A stretch of DNA of 64,000 bases from Salinibacter sp. 10B (lineage in GTDB: Bacteria; Bacteroidota; Rhodothermia; Rhodothermales; Salinibacteraceae). Below, in pieces: positions 37,199-46,348 of the stretch; position 1 is the stretch's first letter; the number at the start of each line of letters is the position of its first letter. The stretch is taken from assembly GCF_002954405.1 (NCBI RefSeq), contig NZ_MQWC01000004.1, positions 136,318 to 200,317 of the forward strand. The letters are read 5' to 3'. Both the position numbers and the translations under genes were made by a program. The notes under the pieces are model-generated. The model ran no database searches and was not told where the DNA came from. It saw only the letters and a program-made list of their open reading frames with translations.

Positions 37199-37912
37199 CT
37201 AGGCTTCCGCCGACTCTTCTTCTCGGACAAAGCGATAACCGACGCCTCGTACGGTTTGGATGTGTTCGGCATAATCGCCCAGTTTTTCTCGGAGGTTTTT
37301 GATGTGGGCGTCCACCGTTCGCTCGGTAACCATCATAGCATCCTTCCAGATGGTTTCGAGCAGCTGTTGGCGGGTAAATGCCTTCCGGGGATGGCGGACC
37401 AGATAACGAAGGAGCTCGAACTCCGTCAGCGTGAGTCCCAGGTCCTCACCATTCAATTCCGCACGATACTCGTCCTCGTAGATCTTGAGGCCGTCCACCT
37501 CCAGAATGCTGCTTTCTTCGACGCCCGAGCGTCGGAGTACCGCCTTTACGTGGGCGACAAGCACCTGCGGGGAGACCGGCTTGGTCAGATAATCGTCGCC
37601 GCCCAGCATGAGACCCTCGATCTGGTCCTCCTCTTCAGTCTTGGCACTGAGAAAGACGATCGGAATTTCCTCGGTTTCGACACGGGAGCGAAGCTTCCGG
37701 CACACCTCGTAGCCGTCGACGCCGGGAAGCATGATGTCGAGGACAATCAGGTCTACGTCCCCCGACGCCATCTCCAGGGCCTCTTCACCGTCGTAGGCCG
37801 CATGAACAGTATATCCTTCCTCTTCAAGAAAATGACCTACAACTTCGACGACATCCTTTTCGTCGTCCACGACGAGAATATCAATGTCACCAGGGTCAGC
37901 AGTAATCGGCAT
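37199..37912 (-). CDS. OmpR/PhoB-family response regulator
   Basis: 237 residues. The receiver domain has the acidic pair in LVVDDEKD, phospho-acceptor Asp59 in LIVLDIMLPGVDG, and the Lys of DYLTKPVSP. It is followed by a winged-helix DNA-binding domain ending TVDAHIKNLREKLGDYAEHI and TVRGVGYRF. It is a transcription regulator, presumably phosphorylated by the downstream kinase. An intrinsic terminator lies only 8 bases after its stop, between the two genes. Confidence 0.96.
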   Translation of the reverse strand: MPITADPGDIDILVVDDEKDVVEVVGHFLEEEGYTVHAAYDGEEALEMASGDVDLIVLDIMLPGVDGYEVCRKLRSRVETEEIPIVFLSAKTEEEDQIEGLMLGGDDYLTKPVSPQVLVAHVKAVLRRSGVEESSILEVDGLKIYEDEYRAELNGEDLGLTLTEFELLRYLVRHPRKAFTRQQLLETIWKDAMMVTERTVDAHIKNLREKLGDYAEHIQTVRGVGYRFVREEESAEA

Positions 37913-38096
37913 GGCTTCAATACAGGGTCAATGAACGAGAGTCAACACGAAATGCGACGTGTGACAACCAGGGTACGGTGCACAACGGCGCAGGCAGTAT
38001 ACAGTCAGATCAGCTACGTCATACAAAGAACCAATCTCTCAAGATGCACTAGTTTCCTTAATGCAACATACCAAGACGTAACGATCCTGTCCAAAA

Positions 38097-39221
38097 TTAT
38101 GAAAGATTGTGAGAAGGTGGGGCGTTGGCCGCAATTTTGGCCTCTGTTTCTGTCGAGTCGTCTACATACCGGCGGGGCACGCGAGGGGAGATTCCACAAC
38201 AAATCTCGTAAGGAATCGTCTCGGCCCACTCGGCCACGTCGTAGAGGGTGGGGGCAGACGCCCCGAAGAGTTCGGCTTCGTCCCCGACCTGCACGTCTTG
38301 GGCAGGGGACTGATCGGGCGGCCCCAGATCCACCATACACATGTCCATACAAATGGTGCCCACAACGGGTCGCTTCTCGCCTCCAATCCGAACCGAGGCA
38401 CGCCCTGAGCAGAGGCGCGGATATCCGTCGCCGTACCCCACGCCCAGCGTTGCAATGCAGGTGCGGCAAGGAGCGCGCCAATGGGCGCCGTACGAAATGG
38501 GCGTACCCGGCGCAACCGTCTTTATCTGCGTGACGCGGGCGCGTAACCGCATGACCGGACGGAGGTCGAGCTGGGAGTGCAGCTTCCGGTGGGCCGTAAG
38601 GCCATACAGGGCAATCCCCGTTCGAACCAAGGGCGCGTGGAAGCGTTGCGAGCGCGTCCCGATGGTGAGGAGGGCACCCGTATTCGCTGTGTGAATGTGT
38701 TCGGGATGAATCCCCTGGTCGAGGCCATCGAGCAGCTCCTCAAAGTGAGAGAGCTGGGTGTCTGCGAATGTGCTCTCCGGTTCGTCGGCGGTGGCAAAGT
38801 GGGTCCAGATGCCGGCGAGCGTCACGCCCCGGGCGTCGGCAAGGTCGGCAATGACTGAGGACGCCTCCTCGGGGGAAAGACCGATCCGGCCCATCCCTGT
38901 GTCGACATTTACGTGCACACGAACGGGAGCGTGGGGACGTCCCTGTTCGATGGCGGCGTTCGCGGTTTCGAACGACGAAACGGTAACGTCCAGGTCGTGC
39001 TCTGTGTAAACGGACAGGTGGTTTGGGAAGGGCGCTCCGAGAACCAAAATTCGCCCGGTAAGTCCAGCATTGCGGAGCTGCACGCCCTCTGACGGGCGAG
39101 CCACCGCAAAGTGTTGAATGCCTTCCTCCTGTAGCACCTCGGCAATCGGGATCGCTCCGTGTCCGTACGCATCGGCCTTTACGATGGCCATGAGGTCGGC
39201 CCCGTCGGCTTCGGCCTGCAA
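38097..39221 (-). CDS. alr: Alanine racemase (start codon unclear, extends upstream)
   Basis: The PLP enzyme makes D-alanine for peptidoglycan. The PLP lysine motif AIVKADAYGHG, the R/N motif HVNVDTGMGRIGL, catalytic Tyr in PISYGAHWRA and the VVGTICMDMCMVDLG block are intact. The end given is an internal TTG (39221). Family homology continues upstream in the same frame (TATIDLAALRHNVRRL at about 39266-39222), and the frame is open to a stop at 39336-39338 with no ATG, GTG or TTG. An ATC at 39308 or ATT at 39257 would be needed as start, or an upstream frameshift exists. The catalytic part is complete. It is divergent from the peptidase gene and near ddl. Confidence 0.88.
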   Translation of the reverse strand: MQAEADGADLMAIVKADAYGHGAIPIAEVLQEEGIQHFAVARPSEGVQLRNAGLTGRILVLGAPFPNHLSVYTEHDLDVTVSSFETANAAIEQGRPHAPVRVHVNVDTGMGRIGLSPEEASSVIADLADARGVTLAGIWTHFATADEPESTFADTQLSHFEELLDGLDQGIHPEHIHTANTGALLTIGTRSQRFHAPLVRTGIALYGLTAHRKLHSQLDLRPVMRLRARVTQIKTVAPGTPISYGAHWRAPCRTCIATLGVGYGDGYPRLCSGRASVRIGGEKRPVVGTICMDMCMVDLGPPDQSPAQDVQVGDEAELFGASAPTLYDVAEWAETIPYEICCGISPRVPRRYVDDSTETEAKIAANAPPSHNLS

Positions 39222-39308
39222 TCTGCGGACGTTGTGCCGTAGCGCGGCGAGGTCAATCGTCGCCGTGACGGGGACAAGGGCGTCGTTGTTGGGAGAAGAG
39301 CGATCGAT

Positions 39309-39659
39309 GGTGACAACCGTTCGGAAATATGATGTTTACCGCGCGCACGCAAGCCGTTCTTAAATTCTTTCTCCGACAATGGTTCCAAGGAGCGAATCCC
39401 TATGAAAGAGAGGATCGTGTGAGGAAGAGGCCGGTCGGTGGCCTGCCGGATTCGGGCGTCGTGTGCGGCTCGTTGGACACAAGAAAGACGGGCCGGGGAC
39501 AGCCCGGAGGCGACCGGAGCACTCATTCTCCCATCGAAATGCCAACATGGCTGGAGGAAGGGAGAACGGGGTTGTTGCGAAGGAGGACGCTCGACGGATA
39601 TCTTGGGACTGGGCTTGGGAGTATTCTCTGTTTGCTTTCGTTTAGGTTCCTCGTTCCTC
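39309..39659. other. Divergent interval between alr and the peptidase gene
   Basis: About 350 bases that must contain the promoters of both divergent genes. The peptidase frame is open through part of it (from 39438) but shows no homology before the signal peptide at 39660. No further feature was recognised. Confidence 0.35.
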
Positions 39660-41999
39660 ATGGTGCGTCGTGCACTTCTCCTCCTTGTTGCGCTTTGTCT
39701 TTTTGCGGGCGGCGGTGATGCCGAGCTGCGTGCTCAGCCCACGGACTCCACCACATTCTCATTGGAGGCCATCCATGCGTCCGACACGTTTGCCCCAGAG
39801 GCCTTTCGAGGAGGGCGATGGGCCGAGGAGGGACCGATTATTACGTACGTGGAGCCCGCCGACAGCGGCGACGCGACTCATCTGATGCGGTATAACCTGA
39901 AAACCGATGATAGCTCTCGGGTCATTGACGGCACGAACCTCTATGCGGAGGATGTGGAGCGGACGGTGCCGATTCAGGACTACCAGTTTAGCGAGGATCG
40001 CGAAAAGGTCCTCATCTATACCGACTCAAAGCAGGTCTGGCGTGCCAACACCAAGGGGTATTACTACGTCTACGACCGATCAGCGCAGACGCTCACACCA
40101 GTTGCTGAGCGGGCAGACGGCTACCAGATGTTTGCGAAGTTCAATCCGTCTGCGACCAAAGTGGCCTTTGTCCGACAGCGAAATCTGTTTGTGGTGGATC
40201 TACAGACGGGCCACGAAACGACCCTCACGACCGATGGGAGCGAGGGGGCAATCATTAACGGCACGTTCGACTGGGTGTACGAGGAGGAGTTTCGGGTACG
40301 CGACGGCTGGCGCTGGAGTCCGAACGGGGCACACATTGCCTTTTTCAAACTCGACGAATCGGACACCCGTGAATTTGCGCTTACCGATCATACGACCCGC
40401 TATCCGGAGTATAAGCGATTTCGGTATCCGAAAGCCGGGGAAGAAAACAGCGAGATTAAGATCGGAGTGATTGACATGGCGGCCGTCGACACGACGCAGG
40501 AAGGGCAGACGCAGGCCATTCAGTACTTCGACACCGACACGTGGAACGAGGGAGGGATGACGCATGAGTACCTGCCGCGGATGGAGTGGACGCCGAAAAT
40601 CGAGGGGCAGCATCGCGTGTGGATGTTTCGCCTGAATCGAGACCAGAACCAGCTCGACCTTCTCTACGGGGATCCGACGACCGGAAATGTGCAGACGGTG
40701 CTGCAGGAGAAGAATGACACCTATGTCGACGTTGAGAACGGTCTTTTGACGTTTTTGGACGATGGAAAACACTTTGTTTTCCAGTCCGAGCGAAGTGGAT
40801 ACAATCACGCCTACCTTTACCGCACGGACGGTACGTATCTGGGGCCCATTACCGGCGGGGACTGGGAGGTGACTAATTTTCATGGCGTCGATGAGGAGTC
40901 GCTGACAGCATATTTCACGGCCACTCGAGACACCTCCATCGAGCGACACCTTTACAGCGCGGGCATGTCGCTTAGTCACCACGAGGCGGCGATGGCACCG
41001 GAAAAAATCACCGAGGCCTCGGGGTGGCACCGCATTGACCTCTCGAAAGACTATCGGTATTACATCGACGCGCACTCGACCACGGAGACTCCGCCGACTT
41101 GGACCCTGCATGAGGCCGATGGGGCGCCGGTCACCCCGCTGCAGGAGAATGACAGTCTCAAGCAGCGTCTCGATCGGTTTAATTTGCCACCCACATCCTT
41201 CACCACGCTCCCGGCAGCGGATGGCACGCCGCTGAACACGTACGTCGTGAAGCCCACAGACTTTGATCCATCAAAGCAGTACCCGGTGCTCATGTACGTC
41301 TACGGCGGGCCTGGGGCACAAACGGTGATGGATCGGTGGGGCGGCAGCCGACACCTCTGGCACCAGTACCTCGTGAAGAAGCACGACATGGTTGTGGTGA
41401 GTGTCGACAATCGGGGGACGGGCGGGCGCGGAAAGGCGTTTCAGGACGTTCCCTATCAGCGCCTTGGGCAGCCGGAGTCGGCCGATCAGATCAACGCAGC
41501 TCAGGCGCTGGCCGACTCCTCGTGGGTCGACGCCGACCGAATCGGGATTTGGGGCTGGAGTTACGGAGGCTACATGACACTCCTGTCAATGCTACGAGGC
41601 GAGGGCCCCTCCACGTTTGCAACGGGGCTATCGGTAGCGCCTGTGACGGACTGGCGCCTCTACGATACCATTTATACAGAACGCTACATGTCGACCCCCC
41701 AGGCCAACCAGGACGGATATGTGAAGGGGGCGCCCCAGACATACGCGGGGCGATTGGAGGACTACCAGGACCTGCTCCTCGTGCACGGCAGCTTCGACGA
41801 CAACGTGCATCCTCAGAATAGCATTCAGATGATGAACAAGCTGCAGGAGGAAGGCAAGCAGTTTCAGTTCATGCTCTATCCGAAGAAGACGCATAGTCTC
41901 GCCGGCGGAACGACGCGGCTCCACCTGTTTCGCATGCTGACGCGGTTTGTCGAAAACAAACTGGTGGGGGCGGAGGCGTCCATGGCGAGTTCTCGGTAG
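39660..41999 (+). CDS. Dipeptidyl-peptidase IV-like serine peptidase (family S9B)
   Basis: 779 residues from ATG 39660, chosen because a clear signal peptide (MVRRALLLLVALCLFAGGG) starts there. The N-terminal region is the beta-propeller (DPPIV_N), with Glu residues in the WVYEEEFRVRDGWRWS segment that bind the substrate N-terminus in DPP4. The C-terminal alpha/beta hydrolase domain has the triad Ser634 (GWSYGGY), Asp713 (HGSFDDNVH) and His745 (KKTHSLAGG). Spacing matches DPP4. The enzyme should release X-Pro or X-Ala dipeptides from peptides in the periplasm or outside the cell. It lies 52 bases before ddl. Confidence 0.95.
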   Translation: MVRRALLLLVALCLFAGGGDAELRAQPTDSTTFSLEAIHASDTFAPEAFRGGRWAEEGPIITYVEPADSGDATHLMRYNLKTDDSSRVIDGTNLYAEDVERTVPIQDYQFSEDREKVLIYTDSKQVWRANTKGYYYVYDRSAQTLTPVAERADGYQMFAKFNPSATKVAFVRQRNLFVVDLQTGHETTLTTDGSEGAIINGTFDWVYEEEFRVRDGWRWSPNGAHIAFFKLDESDTREFALTDHTTRYPEYKRFRYPKAGEENSEIKIGVIDMAAVDTTQEGQTQAIQYFDTDTWNEGGMTHEYLPRMEWTPKIEGQHRVWMFRLNRDQNQLDLLYGDPTTGNVQTVLQEKNDTYVDVENGLLTFLDDGKHFVFQSERSGYNHAYLYRTDGTYLGPITGGDWEVTNFHGVDEESLTAYFTATRDTSIERHLYSAGMSLSHHEAAMAPEKITEASGWHRIDLSKDYRYYIDAHSTTETPPTWTLHEADGAPVTPLQENDSLKQRLDRFNLPPTSFTTLPAADGTPLNTYVVKPTDFDPSKQYPVLMYVYGGPGAQTVMDRWGGSRHLWHQYLVKKHDMVVVSVDNRGTGGRGKAFQDVPYQRLGQPESADQINAAQALADSSWVDADRIGIWGWSYGGYMTLLSMLRGEGPSTFATGLSVAPVTDWRLYDTIYTERYMSTPQANQDGYVKGAPQTYAGRLEDYQDLLLVHGSFDDNVHPQNSIQMMNKLQEEGKQFQFMLYPKKTHSLAGGTTRLHLFRMLTRFVENKLVGAEASMASSR

Positions 42000-42051
42000 C
42001 ACGCCGGGATCGGGAGAATCGTGTTTTCGTCATCAACTGCGCATTATTTTC

Positions 42052-43311
42052 GTGGCTACTGATACGTTGAACGTCGGGGTGGCGCTGGGAGGCGTAGCTC
42101 CGGAGCATGAAGTGTCCGTCATCTCGGCCTTGCAGGCCGCCGCGGCACTGGATCGCGACCGGTACACCCCGATTCCACTCTACATTGCGAAGGATGGCAC
42201 CTGGTATACCGGCGCCCCGCTCCTAAATGTAGACCGCTACGCCGATCTCGATGCGCTGCTTGATGAAGCCCTCCAGGTGGCCCTCCGCCCCACTCCCCAC
42301 GGGCACGTCGAGCTGATTGAGCATCGGGAGGTCGGGGCTTGGGGGCGCCTCACTCGGCCGCCGCGCCGCATTCCAATCGATGTGATGCTTTTGGGCCTGC
42401 ACGGCGGGGCAGGGGAGGATGGAGGTCTTCAGGGGCTTTGCGAAACGTTCAACGTCCCGTACACGAGCACCGGTGTGTTTGGCTCAGCGCTCGGCATGGA
42501 CAAGGTGATGTCGAAGCGGGTGTGCGAGCAGGCGGGCATCCCGGTGGTGGAGTTTGTTGCGTTTCGGGAGGAGGAGTGGGCCTACAACGAGGAGGAGGGT
42601 CTGGACCGGTGCGAGGAGGAAATTGGATATCCGCTGGTCGTCAAGCCGGCGCGTTGTGGGTCGTCCATTGGCATTGCGCGGGCGGACACCCGGGATGAGC
42701 TCGACGCCGCGATTGAGGATGCCTTCCGCTACGATAGCAAGGTGATCGTGGAGCGGGCGGTGGAGGAGATGCGTGAGATCAACTGCTCGGTTTTGGGGGA
42801 TGCTCATGAGGCAACGCCCAGCGTGCTGGAAGAGCCGAAGCCGTCTGATGACGATGAGGTGCTGACGTTCCAAGACAAGTACATGCGAGAAGAGGACGGC
42901 GGCGGGGCAAAAGGGGGCGGTGCGAAATCGGCGGACGCGGCACCAGAGGGAATGGCCTCGCTTGATCGCATCGTACCCGCCCCATTGTCCGACGAGCGGA
43001 CAGATGCGATTCAAGACGTGGCCGTTCGGCTCTTTCACCTGTTCGAGTGCGCGGGGGTGGTACGCATCGACTTTATGATCGATGAGGAGACCGACCAACT
43101 CTACTTCAATGAGATCAACACCATTCCGGGCTCCTTTTCTTTCTATCTCTGGGAGCCGTCGGGGGTCTCCTTTGATGAACTCGTCCACCGGTTGGTGCAG
43201 ATCGCCCGCCGACGCCACCGGGAGCACAACGGCCGTGTGCAAACGTATGACGTGAACCTCCTCTCTGAGAAGAGTCTACAAGGCCTAAAGACTGGGGGCG
43301 GAGACGGCTAG
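42052..43311 (+). CDS. ddl: D-alanine--D-alanine ligase
   Basis: 419 residues from a GTG at 42052 (translates MATDTLNVGVALGGVAPEHEVS). ATP-grasp enzyme that joins two D-Ala for cell-wall synthesis. Family motifs are GGVAPEHEVSVISA, the LHGGAGEDGGLQGLCE block, GMDKVMSKRV, VVKPARCGSSIGI and the metal site YFNEINTIPGSF. It is longer than most Ddl (300-370 residues) because of an acidic and Gly/Ala-rich insert around residues 283-305 (after FQDKYMRE). Alr lies about 3 kb upstream on the other strand. Confidence 0.95.
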   Translation: MATDTLNVGVALGGVAPEHEVSVISALQAAAALDRDRYTPIPLYIAKDGTWYTGAPLLNVDRYADLDALLDEALQVALRPTPHGHVELIEHREVGAWGRLTRPPRRIPIDVMLLGLHGGAGEDGGLQGLCETFNVPYTSTGVFGSALGMDKVMSKRVCEQAGIPVVEFVAFREEEWAYNEEEGLDRCEEEIGYPLVVKPARCGSSIGIARADTRDELDAAIEDAFRYDSKVIVERAVEEMREINCSVLGDAHEATPSVLEEPKPSDDDEVLTFQDKYMREEDGGGAKGGGAKSADAAPEGMASLDRIVPAPLSDERTDAIQDVAVRLFHLFECAGVVRIDFMIDEETDQLYFNEINTIPGSFSFYLWEPSGVSFDELVHRLVQIARRRHREHNGRVQTYDVNLLSEKSLQGLKTGGGDG

Positions 43312-43467
43312 AGGGACCAATGTCCATGGTTTAATCTCCTGTCGTAGCGTTCGGGCCCCTCTGAGGTAGCCATTCCGGCCGGGGGAATCCGGGAATCGGG
43401 AGGAACAGCGCGTTTCGGGCGGTGGTTAAGCTGAATCCATCGTCTGTTTTTCGTCTTCTCTCGTTGT

Positions 43468-44670
43468 ATGACGAGTCGCATCCGTGCCAGCGTTATGGTG
43501 TTGCTGGGGATAATGGCAGTGACGTCCCCCGTGCGGGCACAAACGTCGTCTGGTCCCACCGGTCCCGAACGAGTTGCCTCTACTGTCCTGAATGATTCGT
43601 TGGTGCGTACAAAGGGCGAGAAGGGGCTCGACCTGCTTTACAATATGCGGTCGGAGAGGGCCCGGGCCCACTTCCAGCAAATCGATGCGCGGTATCCAGA
43701 GCATCCGATCGGGCCCTTTCTTCAAGGGCTCAATCTGTGGTGGACCATCATGCTCGATCTTACGGACACCACACACGACGAGGCCTTTTTCGAGAAAATG
43801 GACGAGGTTATCGACCGGTGTGAGGCCCTGCTGGAGGAGAATCCGGATCATTTTGATGCTCTTCTTTTCAAAGGAGCCGCTCACGGTTTCAAGGCCCGGC
43901 TTGCGTCCAACCGAAGCAACTGGTGGAAGGCTCTTCAAAACGGCCGAAAGGCCATCGGGCCGGTACGGGATGTCGTCGAACAAGCGCCTCCCGGGAATGG
44001 GGATTATGTCTTCGGGAAGGGGCTGTATGACTACTACACGGCTATTCTGGAGGAGGAGTATCCGGTAGTGAAGACCTTCACCTGGATGATTCCAGATGGC
44101 AACCGGGAGCGGGGCCTTCAGCTTTTGCGAAAGACGGCCGAGCAGGGGCGCTACGTGCAGACGGAGGCCATTTACTACCTCACGCAGGTCAATTACCTGT
44201 ACGAGGAGGATTATTTCGATTCACGGCAGTACGTGCGTCGGCTGCGGCAGCGGCATCCGCAGAACCCCTATTTCCATAATTTTGAGGGGCGGGTCTATGC
44301 GAAATGGGGCCGCTGGGAAAAGGCCCGCTCAGTGTTCGAAGAGGTGGTAGCTCGGTGTGAGGCTGGGGCGCGGGGGTATGGAGTTCACATGGAAGAGATT
44401 GCACGTTTTTACCTAGCCCGGGCCCATCTTTACGAGCAGAACTACACGGAGGCCCTTGCCCATCTGGATCGACTGGACGCGCTCACTGATCGCGACATCG
44501 AGGATAATCGCTATCGCATTCTTGGTCGGTTGTACCAGGGAATGGTGTACGATGCACAGGGCGCGCGCGAGAAGGCGAAAGAGCGATACCGCGCCGTGCT
44601 CGACATGGAGGACCCGATCGGTGTGCATGATCGCGCGGAGCGATACCTGGAGGACCCGTATTCGCGATGA
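43468..44670 (+). CDS. Periplasmic TPR-repeat protein
   Basis: 400 residues. An N-terminal signal peptide (MTSRIRASVMVLLGIMAVTS, cleavage likely near VRAQ) is followed by tetratricopeptide-like helix pairs, clearest around residues 60-110 and 245-370 (PYFHNFEGRVYAKWGRWEKA, ARFYLARAHLYEQNYTEALA). No enzyme motif was seen. Similar Bacteroidota proteins are annotated only as TPR proteins. It follows ddl by 156 bases. Function unknown. Confidence 0.8.
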   Translation: MTSRIRASVMVLLGIMAVTSPVRAQTSSGPTGPERVASTVLNDSLVRTKGEKGLDLLYNMRSERARAHFQQIDARYPEHPIGPFLQGLNLWWTIMLDLTDTTHDEAFFEKMDEVIDRCEALLEENPDHFDALLFKGAAHGFKARLASNRSNWWKALQNGRKAIGPVRDVVEQAPPGNGDYVFGKGLYDYYTAILEEEYPVVKTFTWMIPDGNRERGLQLLRKTAEQGRYVQTEAIYYLTQVNYLYEEDYFDSRQYVRRLRQRHPQNPYFHNFEGRVYAKWGRWEKARSVFEEVVARCEAGARGYGVHMEEIARFYLARAHLYEQNYTEALAHLDRLDALTDRDIEDNRYRILGRLYQGMVYDAQGAREKAKERYRAVLDMEDPIGVHDRAERYLEDPYSR

Positions 44671-44699
44671 CGAGGGGGCACCGCTCCGAGGGAGGGGTG

Positions 44700-45851
44700 T
44701 CAGGACAAATGGGCATGGAGGAGAGAGGCCACCTGCGGGAGCGGTCCCTTCGGAAGGCTGTGGCGGCGGCTTGGAAGAATGGACAACCGGGCGTTGGGGA
44801 GGGCCTCATGCACCTGTAGTGTCGACTCGATCGGGAACAGCGGATCCTCGTCGAGTCCGATGACGAGAGTGGAGGCCCGTACACCGGACAGAGTGTCCGC
44901 AATCGCATCATTGCGGGCGGGCAAGGAGTCGACAAAGTCCCGAAGGGCCGAGAACAGGCGCTCTGGATTTTTGTGCTGAGCGTGGAGGGCCCTCTTCTCT
45001 TCAGGGGAGCGTTCATCAAGGCGAAGGCGGGCCTTCATCGTGGCTGCGAGGGACGCGTCCCACTGATGATTTGGTGCGAAAAGGGCGAGGCGCTTTACGC
45101 GGTCGGGAGCGGCATGGGCAGATCGGAGGGCGACGGCACTGCCCAATGAGAAGCCGAACAGGTGAGCTTCAGGTACCGCATAATGATCGAGGGTGGCCTG
45201 GACATCCGCCACAAAATGCTCCATCGTTAGTGTGTCATCGGGGGGCAGCGAAGAGGCGCCGTGACCGCTGAGGTCGACGCCAATGAGGTGATACGATGAT
45301 TCCAGGCGACGCATGAGAGGGGCAATCTCGTCCCGGATGCTTCCAGCAGCGCCGTGGAGGAGGACGAGTGGGGGAGCGTCTTCAGCGCCTCGTTCATACG
45401 TAGCGACAGTTCGGCCGTCGTCGTGAGTAATCGTGTCGGCCGTCCACTCTGCGGCGGTCGTTTCGCAGAACTCGACCAGAACGCCGTGGGTCTCTTTCGG
45501 GTGAACGAAAAAGATGCGCTTGTCGTCGGCCCCGGGTTGTGGGGTGTCGCTGAGCAGCGTGAACCCGGCTGCTCGCAGGCGTTCCATGGCGGTATCCGCA
45601 TCGTCGACCTCGAATGCGAGGTGGTGTAGTCCCTCTCCGCGACGGTCGAGGAAACGCTGAACGGCCGAGTCGTCGTTTAGTGCGTCGAGGAATTCGAGTT
45701 TGGCCGTCGCGGCATCGAGGAAGTGCGTGCGCACCTGCTGTGATGCAACGGTCTCGGCTTTGTAGGGACGGGTGCCGAGAAGATCATCAAAGCAGTTGAT
45801 TACAGCTTCGACCTCGTCGATCGCAATGCCAACGTGTTCGAGTTGGGGCAT
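44700..45851 (-). CDS. Methylmalonyl-CoA epimerase domain fused to an alpha/beta hydrolase
   Basis: 383 residues in one frame. Residues 1-130 are a complete methylmalonyl-CoA epimerase (VOC superfamily) with metal ligands His6 (LEHVGIA), His76 or His77 (LHHLAFEV) and Glu127 (VEFCE). They include the typical PHP-like loop (FFVHPKETHGVLVEF). Residues 150-383 are an alpha/beta hydrolase with oxyanion motif LLHGAAGS, nucleophile Ser235 in GFSLGS, Asp334 or Asp336 and His364. The epimerase converts (S)- to (R)-methylmalonyl-CoA in propionate metabolism. The hydrolase could be a thioesterase or esterase acting on the same or a related acyl group. I know of no common family with this fusion, and the joined function is inference. 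Confidence 0.88.
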   Translation of the reverse strand: MPQLEHVGIAIDEVEAVINCFDDLLGTRPYKAETVASQQVRTHFLDAATAKLEFLDALNDDSAVQRFLDRRGEGLHHLAFEVDDADTAMERLRAAGFTLLSDTPQPGADDKRIFFVHPKETHGVLVEFCETTAAEWTADTITHDDGRTVATYERGAEDAPPLVLLHGAAGSIRDEIAPLMRRLESSYHLIGVDLSGHGASSLPPDDTLTMEHFVADVQATLDHYAVPEAHLFGFSLGSAVALRSAHAAPDRVKRLALFAPNHQWDASLAATMKARLRLDERSPEEKRALHAQHKNPERLFSALRDFVDSLPARNDAIADTLSGVRASTLVIGLDEDPLFPIESTLQVHEALPNARLSILPSRRHSLPKGPLPQVASLLHAHLS

Positions 45852-46348
45852 GGTCTGCGTTTGGGGGTGTGTGAGTGTCTGCGCAGGGGGGCGCCTCGTA
45901 CCGAGGAAAAGGCGCGTAGTGAGAAAGGGTGCATTGCCGGGGGCGTAGAGCCTGTCTTCAATCGAAGGAAGCAGGCAAAAATGTGCGCTTGCGCGTCACC
46001 TCCACGGCGTGCGAAACAGGCGATGCGAAGCAAGACCTTTTAGAGTGCGGAATGCTGGAAGCGGCATGCAGAGCATTTGCAGCCCTTCCAGTTCTGCTTG
46101 AATACAAGCTCTAAGGACGCAACGAAGACCAATTCCGAAGATCTCTATGCCGCGAGGGCTTCGAATCGATTCCTCACGTGCACTTTCAACTTCCCGGATC
46201 TCGGATCGGAGCGTAAAAATGGGCAATCATCTTCGGTACACAGTACGAGGCATCGCTGGGCCCAAGCATCACGCCCGCAGCCGATTTTACTAAATCTGCG
46301 GTGAGTGCGGTGAACCTGGGGGGAAGATGGTAGGTTCAGAAAAGAACC
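45852..46348. other. 497-bp divergent interval, nothing recognised
   Basis: It separates the epimerase-hydrolase gene (minus) from the cation-efflux gene (plus) and should hold both promoters. Short frames on both strands have no protein-like translation. I found no hairpin with a T-run and no RNA gene. Confidence 0.4.
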
